Assembly: GCF_002927045.1 (NCBI RefSeq)
Contig: NZ_PRDW01000003.1
Coordinates: 186,001-250,000, forward strand
Source: Mycetohabitans endofungorum
Lineage (GTDB): Bacteria; Pseudomonadota; Gammaproteobacteria; Burkholderiales; Burkholderiaceae
Direction: 5' to 3'
DNA: 64,000 bases
In this document: positions 58,908-64,000 of the stretch, piece after piece
Numbering within the stretch: position 1 is the first letter of the stretch
How the letters are laid out: each line of letters begins with the position of its first letter
Program-made: the position numbers and the translations under genes
The notes under the pieces: model-generated
What the model was told of the DNA's origin: nothing
The model's input: only the letters and a program-made list of their open reading frames with translations
Databases searched by the model: none

Positions 58908-60152
58908 CTAAGCGCGCAGTGTCACGCGCGCAAAGCGCCGTTTGCCGACCTGCACGACATACACGCCTGCCTCGAGCTTCAGCCCTTTGTCGGTGATCGT
59001 CGTGCCGTCGATCTTCACGCCGGACTGTTCGATGTTGCGCAATGCCTCGCTGGTGGACGGCACCAGGCCAGCTTGCTTTAGCAATTGCCCGATCGGCAGC
59101 GGCGCGCCACTCAACGCAATTTCCGCAATATCGTCAGGCACCCCGCCCTTCGCACGATGATTGAAATCCTCCAGCGCGCGCTGCGCATCGGCCTGCGAGT
59201 GAAAACGAGCGACGATTTCCTGCGCGAGCAGCACTTTCAGCTCGCGTGGGTTGCGGCCGGCCTGCACCTGCCGCTTGAAGTCTGCAATCTCCTCGAGGCT
59301 GCGGAACGAAAGCAGCTCAAAGTAACGCCACATCAGCGTGTCCGAGATGCTCATTAGCTTGCCGAACATGTCGGACGGCTTCTCGCTGATACCGACGTAG
59401 TTGTTCTTGGACTTGGACATCTTGTCGACGCCGTCCAGCCCTTCGAGCAGCGGCATCGTCAGGATGCACTGCGGCTCCTGACCATACTGCTTCTGCAACT
59501 CGCGGCCCACCAGCAGATTGAACTTCTGATCGGTACCACCCAACTCGAGATCCGATTGCAGCGCGACCGAGTCATACCCCTGCATTAGGGGATACAGGAA
59601 TTCATGGATCGAGATCGGCACGCCGCTCTGGAACCGCTTGGTGAAGTCGTCACGCTCAAGCATCCGCGCCACGGTGTAGCGCGACGCAAGCTTGATCATG
59701 CCGTCGGCGCCCAGCGGCATTGACCATTCGCTGTTGTAGCGGATCTCGGTCTTTTCACGATCGAGCACCAGCGCGGCCTGTTCGAAATAAGTCTTCGCAT
59801 TGGCCTCGATTTGCTCGCGAGTGAGCGGCGGGCGTGTCTGGTTGCGTCCGGACGGATCGCCGATCAACGACGTGAAGTCGCCAATCAGGAAAATAACGGT
59901 ATGACCTAGGTCCTGCAACTGGCGCATCTTGTTGAGCACCACGGTGTGTCCGATGTGGATGTCCGGCGCGGTCGGGTCGAGCCCGAGCTTGATGCGCAAT
60001 GGCTTGCCAGTTTGCGCGCTCCTTGCCAGTTTCTGCGCAAACTCGTCCTCGATCAGCAACTCGTCGCAACCACGACGTGCTATCGCCAGTGCGGCACGGA
60101 CTTCATCGGTAATGGGCAGGGACGGCACGGCAACGCTGGACTCGGTACTCAT
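58908..60152 (-). CDS. tyrS: Tyrosine--tRNA ligase
   Basis: A 414-residue class I synthetase. The HIGH motif reads HIGHTVV near residue 67 and the KMSKS loop is [13 protein letters not shown]-terminal S4 RNA-binding domain ends with [17 protein letters not shown]. The ATG at 60152 ([10 protein letters not shown]) was preferred over one at 60170. It is divergent from the peptidase gene upstream. Confidence 0.96.
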   Translation of the reverse strand: MSTESSVAVPSLPITDEVRAALAIARRGCDELLIEDEFAQKLARSAQTGKPLRIKLGLDPTAPDIHIGHTVVLNKMRQLQDLGHTVIFLIGDFTSLIGDPSGRNQTRPPLTREQIEANAKTYFEQAALVLDREKTEIRYNSEWSMPLGADGMIKLASRYTVARMLERDDFTKRFQSGVPISIHEFLYPLMQGYDSVALQSDLELGGTDQKFNLLVGRELQKQYGQEPQCILTMPLLEGLDGVDKMSKSKNNYVGISEKPSDMFGKLMSISDTLMWRYFELLSFRSLEEIADFKRQVQAGRNPRELKVLLAQEIVARFHSQADAQRALEDFNHRAKGGVPDDIAEIALSGAPLPIGQLLKQAGLVPSTSEALRNIEQSGVKIDGTTITDKGLKLEAGVYVVQVGKRRFARVTLRA

Positions 60153-60290
60153 CAGGCGGGAACTTTTCACGAAACTGTCATCGAATCACGAGCGGCACGG
60201 CGGCGCTCGTCACGCGCCGCACCTCGCAACCCTACCTCGAACAACCGTCAAGGCCGTCGCTTTTCTCGTGCAAGAACTGGATTTTACGTG

Positions 60291-61544
60291 ATGTGGTACT
60301 GCTTCCGGCAGGTTTTTGCACTCGCGCGCAGCGGCACCGTATCGCTGCGTCACTTCGCCGCGCGGCGCCATCAAGCGATCATTCACCCGATCGCCGCCGC
60401 GTCCGTGAGCTTGAGCGTAACGATCGCACGCACGATCCCGTACGCTCCCGCTGTGGTATCCGCGCTCGCGATACCGGCGCATTCGGCATACACGTCGGCG
60501 CGTTCAGCGGCCACGCAAGCCCAGGTCAACAGTAGCATGCTGCGCGCCATCAGTTGGCGCAGCACGGCGCTGGGCCCGTATGGCGATTACGTGGCCGCCG
60601 CGCTGGCCGCTTCTGCGCCCCCAGCCAGCGCCGCTACCGAGACATTTGCCGCGGCACATCCGCCACAAGCAGCCGGCGCGCTGTCAAGTGCCAGCCCACT
60701 ACGGCTGGACGAGCCACACCGCGCTGCCACCCCATCCGAGCGCGTGTTCTCGGGCGCGCTCGACAGCCGGTTCGCCAGCGCGATGCGGCAGGCCGGCGTA
60801 CTGAGCAGCTCGATCGATGCAGCGCTCGATGCGCTGCCGACCATGCGCGCGCTGGCCGGCCCGTTGCGCGGACAGCGCTACCGCGTGCTACTGGGCGCAG
60901 CGGCCGGCGAGTCATCCCGCACTCGACGCATCCTCGTCCTCGAGGTCCATGCCGTCGGCGCCGCGCCCGTTCGCGCCATCTGGTACCGTCCGCCGGGCAA
61001 GCGCGGCGGCGACTTCTATGCCGCCAACGGGCACTCGCTGCAGCGCGGGCTCGATCCGCGTCCCGTTGCCAGCGCCCGACTATCGTCGCGCTTCGGCGAC
61101 CGCGTGCATCCGATTTCCAAACGCCGCGCGTTCCACAGCGGCGTGGATTGGGCCGCGCCACGCGGCACACCGGTGCGGGCAAGCGGGGCCGGAACGGTCG
61201 CATTCGCGGGGTGGCGGCACGGATATGGCAAGACGATCGTGGTACGCCATGCTCAGCACTATGAGACCGTGTATGCCCACCTGTCGCGAATCCCACCGAA
61301 ACTGAGAACCGGTGCGAAAATCGCACGCGGCGACGTGATCGGCTACGTCGGCAGCACCGGCTGGGCGACCGGCCCCCATCTGCACTATGAGGTGCGGCAC
61401 CAGGGCCGCCATGTGAATCCGCTCGCGGCATCGGTCGGTAAACCCGCGTCATTGCGTGGCGCCACGCTACACGCGTTCGAGCGATACTCGGCTAATCTGT
61501 CGATCGACAGCGACGTCCTGCCGCCGCGCGTCGCATCACAATGA
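60291..61544 (+). CDS. M23-family peptidase (LytM-type, cell-wall)
   Basis: A 417-residue envelope protein starting MWYCFRQVFALARS (an adjacent GTG at 60288 is possible). Hydrophobic and Ala-rich N-terminal sequence looks like a signal or anchor. The C-terminal LytM domain contains FHSGVDWAAPRGTPV (His and Asp ligands) and GPHLHYEVRHQGRHVNP (HxH), which bind the catalytic zinc. Family members cut peptidoglycan cross-links or activate amidases. It lies between tyrS and anmK, as in relatives. Confidence 0.85.
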   Translation: MWYCFRQVFALARSGTVSLRHFAARRHQAIIHPIAAASVSLSVTIARTIPYAPAVVSALAIPAHSAYTSARSAATQAQVNSSMLRAISWRSTALGPYGDYVAAALAASAPPASAATETFAAAHPPQAAGALSSASPLRLDEPHRAATPSERVFSGALDSRFASAMRQAGVLSSSIDAALDALPTMRALAGPLRGQRYRVLLGAAAGESSRTRRILVLEVHAVGAAPVRAIWYRPPGKRGGDFYAANGHSLQRGLDPRPVASARLSSRFGDRVHPISKRRAFHSGVDWAAPRGTPVRASGAGTVAFAGWRHGYGKTIVVRHAQHYETVYAHLSRIPPKLRTGAKIARGDVIGYVGSTGWATGPHLHYEVRHQGRHVNPLAASVGKPASLRGATLHAFERYSANLSIDSDVLPPRVASQ

Positions 61545-61645
61545 CAGCAATGCAGCCTGACAGCAATGCCGCCGCGGCGTGCCACGTCGATCGTGCGCGC
61601 TGGCCATCGGGCCGACGCACCGCTCAATGCCGCTGGGGGCTTTAG

Positions 61646-62030
61646 GTGATACAACCCAGCGCCGAATACGACGACAGCCACCGTCCTTCACGACAGACGC
61701 ACGATGCCGACGGGCTGTATATCGGCCTAATGTCAGGCACGAGCATGGATGGCGTCGACGGCGTGATCGTCGACTTTACGCAAGGACGGCCCCAGGTCCG
61801 TGCCGAGGCCTTCATTAGCTTGCCGCCCGTTGCGCGACGCCTTGTTTGCGTTGCAAGCCCCAGCGGATGACGAAGTGCACCGCGAGGCCCATGCCGCCAA
61901 CGCGCTGGCGACGCGCTATGCGGCGTGCTGCCACGCGCTGCAGACCAGCGCACGGGTATCGGCCGAGTACGTCCGCGCCATCGGCGTGCGCGGACAGACG
62001 ATCAGGCACCGCCCCGAACTCGGCAAGTGA
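61646..62030 (+). pseudogene. anmK: Anhydro-N-acetylmuramic acid kinase (AnmK), truncated and frameshifted
   Basis: The N-terminal region of AnmK is recognisable: [20 protein letters not shown] (ATP-binding motif) in one frame, followed by a frameshift near 61825 and [20 protein letters not shown], then [19 protein letters not shown] in another. About two thirds of the protein is missing, and erpA starts at once. AnmK recycles 1,6-anhydro-MurNAc from cell-wall turnover, so this recycling route appears lost unless another copy exists. Confidence 0.75.
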
Positions 62031-62034
62031 ACGC

Positions 62035-62400
62035 TTACACCGAGAACGACGAGCCACAGCCACAGGTGGTGGTCGCGTTCGGGTTCTTGATCACGAATTG
62101 CGCGCCGTTCAAATCGTCTTTGTAGTCGATTTCCGCGCCCAGCAGGTACTGGTAGCTCATCGAGTCGATCAACAGCCGGACGCCGTTCTTGTCCATCACG
62201 GTGTCATCCTCGTTGACTTCCTCGTCGAACGTAAAACCGTATTGAAATCCCGAGCAGCCGCCGCCTTGCACGAATACGCGCAGCTTCAGTTCTGGGTTGC
62301 CTTCTTCATCGATCAGCTGTTTGACCTTGTCGGCGGCGGCGTCCGTGAAGACGAGCGGGGCCGGCATCTCGGTCACAGGGGTATCGGTCACAGCATTCAT
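62035..62400 (-). CDS. erpA: Iron-sulfur cluster insertion protein ErpA
   Basis: A 121-residue A-type carrier. The three conserved cysteines lie in [11 protein letters not shown] and the final [10 protein letters not shown]. The start [12 protein letters not shown] was chosen because upstream codons (MKAFLENS) are atypical; an AGAACT stretch gives a weak ribosome site. ErpA passes [4Fe-4S] clusters to targets. Its stop lies five bases from the anmK remnant's stop (convergent). Confidence 0.93.
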   Translation of the reverse strand: MNAVTDTPVTEMPAPLVFTDAAADKVKQLIDEEGNPELKLRVFVQGGGCSGFQYGFTFDEEVNEDDTVMDKNGVRLLIDSMSYQYLLGAEIDYKDDLNGAQFVIKNPNATTTCGCGSSFSV

Positions 62401-62471
62401 CGAGTTCTCCAAAAATGCCTTCAACGCTATTCTAGGACTGTTCTGAACATCGTGCCGAAGGCCCTGAAATC

Positions 62472-62513
62472 AACAGGGACTTGCACCCGCAGAACAGGGA
62501 CTTGCATCCACAG
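62472..62513. repeat. Two tandem 21-bp repeats
   Basis: AACAGGGACTTGCACCCGCAG (62472-62492) is followed directly by AACAGGGACTTGCATCCACAG (62493-62513), differing at two positions. The function is unknown; it may be a remnant of a mobile element end or replication slippage. It lies in the erpA-rpsI gap. Confidence 0.6.
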
Positions 62514-62542
62514 AAGTGCGCCCATGCTGGGCACACCAAGAA

Positions 62543-62575
62543 AAAAACCGCGGATCGACTGATCCGCGGTTTTTT
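62543..62575 (-). terminator. Strong bidirectional terminator after rpsI
   Basis: AACCGCGGATC pairs with GATCCGCGGTT around a GACT loop, with a run of A on the left and T on the right. On the minus strand the T-run follows rpsI, and the structure is symmetric enough to act in both directions. Confidence 0.75.
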
Positions 62576-62639
62576 GCACAATGCCGGCACCTGCAGGTGA
62601 ACCTGCGTGCCGGTCCATCGCGGCGCACGCGCTCGCTGC

Positions 62640-63032
62640 TTAGCGCTTGGAGAACTGCTTGCGACGACGTGCCTTGTGCAAACCTACCTTCTTACGCTCG
62701 ACTTCACGTGCATCGCGCGTCACGAAGCCAGCGTTCGACAACGTCGGCTTCAGCGTCGCATCGTAGTCGATCAGCGCACGGGTGATACCGTGACGCACGG
62801 CGCCAGCCTGGCCGGTTTCGCCGCCACCGACCACGTTGACCTTGATGTCGAACGTGTTCGCGTGGTTCACTAGATCCAGCGGCTGACGCACGATCATCAG
62901 CGACGTCTCGCGCGAGAAGTAGTCGGCGATGGGCTTGCCGTTGACGACGATGTCGCCCTTGCCAGCCTTGATAAACACGCGAGCCACTGCACTCTTGCGG
63001 CGGCCGGTACCGTAGTTCCAATTTCCGATCAT
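62640..63032 (-). CDS. rpsI: Small ribosomal subunit protein uS9
   Basis: A 130-residue ribosomal protein. The start [20 protein letters not shown] and the end [16 protein letters not shown], with its basic C-terminal tail that reaches the decoding site, are characteristic. It is 12 bases from rplM, with which it forms an operon. Confidence 0.97.
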   Translation of the reverse strand: MIGNWNYGTGRRKSAVARVFIKAGKGDIVVNGKPIADYFSRETSLMIVRQPLDLVNHANTFDIKVNVVGGGETGQAGAVRHGITRALIDYDATLKPTLSNAGFVTRDAREVERKKVGLHKARRRKQFSKR

Positions 63033-63044
63033 CTGACTGGCTCC

Positions 63045-63473
63045 TTAGATCTCGAGCGCCTTCGGTTGTTGCGCGGTGTGCGGGTGCGTCGCGTCCGCGT
63101 AGACCTTCAGCTTCTTGATCATCGCGTAGCCGAGCGGGCCCTTCGGCAGCATGCCCTTGACAGCCTTCTCAAGTGCACGGCCCGGGAAACGCTCCTGCAT
63201 CTTGCCAAAAGTCGTTTCGTAAATGCCGCCCGGATAGCCCGAGTGACGGTAATACTTCTTATCGGTCGTCTTGTTGCCAGTGACCTTCAGCTTGCCGGCA
63301 TTGACGACGATGATGAAATCGCCGGTATCGACGTGCGGCGTGAACTCCGGCTTGTGCTTGCCGCGAAGGCGGCGTGCCACTTCGCTGGCGACACGGCCGA
63401 GGACCTTGTCCGTCGCGTCAATCACGTACCATTCGCGCTTCACCTCATGGGCTTTGGCGGAAAACGTCTTCAT
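63045..63473 (-). CDS. rplM: Large ribosomal subunit protein uL13
   Basis: A 142-residue ribosomal protein starting [20 protein letters not shown], with [18 protein letters not shown] and [18 protein letters not shown], the L13 signature. Length is standard. rpsI follows directly. Confidence 0.97.
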   Translation of the reverse strand: MKTFSAKAHEVKREWYVIDATDKVLGRVASEVARRLRGKHKPEFTPHVDTGDFIIVVNAGKLKVTGNKTTDKKYYRHSGYPGGIYETTFGKMQERFPGRALEKAVKGMLPKGPLGYAMIKKLKVYADATHPHTAQQPKALEI

Positions 63474-63589
63474 GATCGATCCAAATGAGATGCTCTGCCC
63501 TTCTGTGGTCCTGCTTGTGGATGCGCATCATGGCGCGGCGCAGGCTCTCCCTGATTCTTCTTCCGCGGGCATTTTCGGAAAAGCTCTGA

Positions 63590-63595
63590 ATTATA
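63590..63595 (-). promoter_or_regulatory. Possible -10 element for rplM
   Basis: TATAAT on the minus strand (63590-63595) is a perfect -10 box about 117 bases before the rplM start. A good -35 partner at 17 bases is not seen. The 5' leader would be long, which suits ribosomal-protein operons. Confidence 0.35.
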
Positions 63596-63648
63596 AAGGG
63601 TTTTTAGACCGGGCGCTACCCCGACCCTAGCCTAGTCCACATAATGGC

Positions 63649-63676
63649 AAAAAAAACCCGAACCAATGTTCGGGTT
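63649..63676 (-). terminator. Rho-independent terminator of the upstream minus-strand gene
   Basis: On the minus strand AACCCGAAC pairs with GTTCGGGTT across an ATTG loop, followed by an eight-base T run (63649-63656). It would stop transcription of the gene that ends near 63906. Confidence 0.65.
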
Positions 63677-63905
63677 CAATCCACCAAAGGAGGAGGTGGA
63701 GGAGACAAGCAGAGGTCGAGCAAGTGTGCGTCGACCAATAGACGACATTATGTGGCTTACGCTGATAAGCCGCAAGGAAAACTACATGGCGAAACTCTCC
63801 GCCATCATACGAATATTGGAATCACACCATAAATAGCCAATATTTCCTTTCAATCAATAGGTTAACGATCTCTCACCAACACTGCGACCTAAACGAGCGC
63901 TTCGC

Positions 63906-64000
63906 CTAACGACGCCGGACAACCAGGACGATTTCGCCGCCGTCCACGACCGGCCCGCTCCACAGCGGCGGATTCCCGTTGCTTGGCGTCGTCCGATGCG
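63906..64000 (-). CDS. Unidentified gene, C-terminal end only
   Basis: The right edge holds the end of a minus-strand frame, ending NPPLWSGPVVDGGEIVLVVR and R before a TAG at 63906-63908. It reads like a genuine protein C-terminus and is followed by a terminator at 63649-63676. About 30 codons are visible, so no function can be given. Confidence 0.3.
   Translation of the reverse strand, partial: HRTTPSNGNPPLWSGPVVDGGEIVLVVRRR

Noticed and set aside
63644-63832. Open frame of 62 codons with a glycine run after the terminator stem
   Set aside because: It begins inside a terminator hairpin and shows no ribosome-binding site or family resemblance.

Overview
The window is a chromosomal segment of a beta-proteobacterium of the Burkholderiaceae. 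The housekeeping gene orders are those of Burkholderia: recA-recX, miaB-phoH-ybeY-corC-lnt, glyQ-glyS-gmhB-plsC, lptD-surA-pdxA-rsmA, pepP-ubiH-dusB-fis-purH-ruvCAB, and rplM-rpsI-erpA. At least a dozen broken genes and two eukaryote-like F-box proteins point, by inference only, to a host-associated lineage such as the endofungal Mycetohabitans (formerly Burkholderia rhizoxinica).

Layout. 1-2900: a DUF2889 gene, recX and recA on the minus strand with a perfect SOS box, then a dead response regulator and a tRNA-Met with its own promoter. 2888-6700: an eroded island beside the tRNA. It holds integrase and lysis-gene remnants, an F-box gene split by a stop, and scraps of an acetolactate synthase and a LysR regulator. 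6750-14230: accessory genes (AI-2E-type permease, MntH, Mn catalase, phosphoribosyltransferase, small conserved proteins) and an intact F-box paralogue. 14620-20920: a cytochrome c pair, RhlE, an FMN-barrel-like protein, a diiron ferritin-like protein and GlpR. 21180-26230: glpD-glpK behind a GlpR-type operator, then an FMN riboswitch and ribB. 26360-40850: a dense run of core genes, interrupted between lnt and glyQ by an AAC(3)-type acetyltransferase with a Tat-like signal. 40840-43940: a variable junction of debris, a broken phd/vapC toxin-antitoxin locus, an AT-rich segment with unknown effector-like genes, and an orphan gene. 43940-62400: core genes for envelope assembly, ubiquinone, recombination and translation, ending at a truncated anmK. 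62400-64000: erpA, rpsI and rplM, with terminators and the end of another gene.

How it works together. The core blocks cover outer-membrane biogenesis (lptD, surA, lnt, gmhB), tRNA and rRNA maturation (miaB, ybeY, rsmA, dusB, glyQS, tyrS, dtd), recombination and SOS (recA, recX, ruvCAB), and glycerol catabolism (glpR, glpD, glpK). The most unusual content is the F-box pair, at 4794-6139 and 12823-14229. Both have an N-terminal F-box and a long helical C-terminal region, and one carries a textbook bipartite nuclear-localisation pattern. This suggests effectors that act inside a eukaryotic host. The AT-rich genes at 42157-43314 are a second candidate for secreted effectors or toxins.
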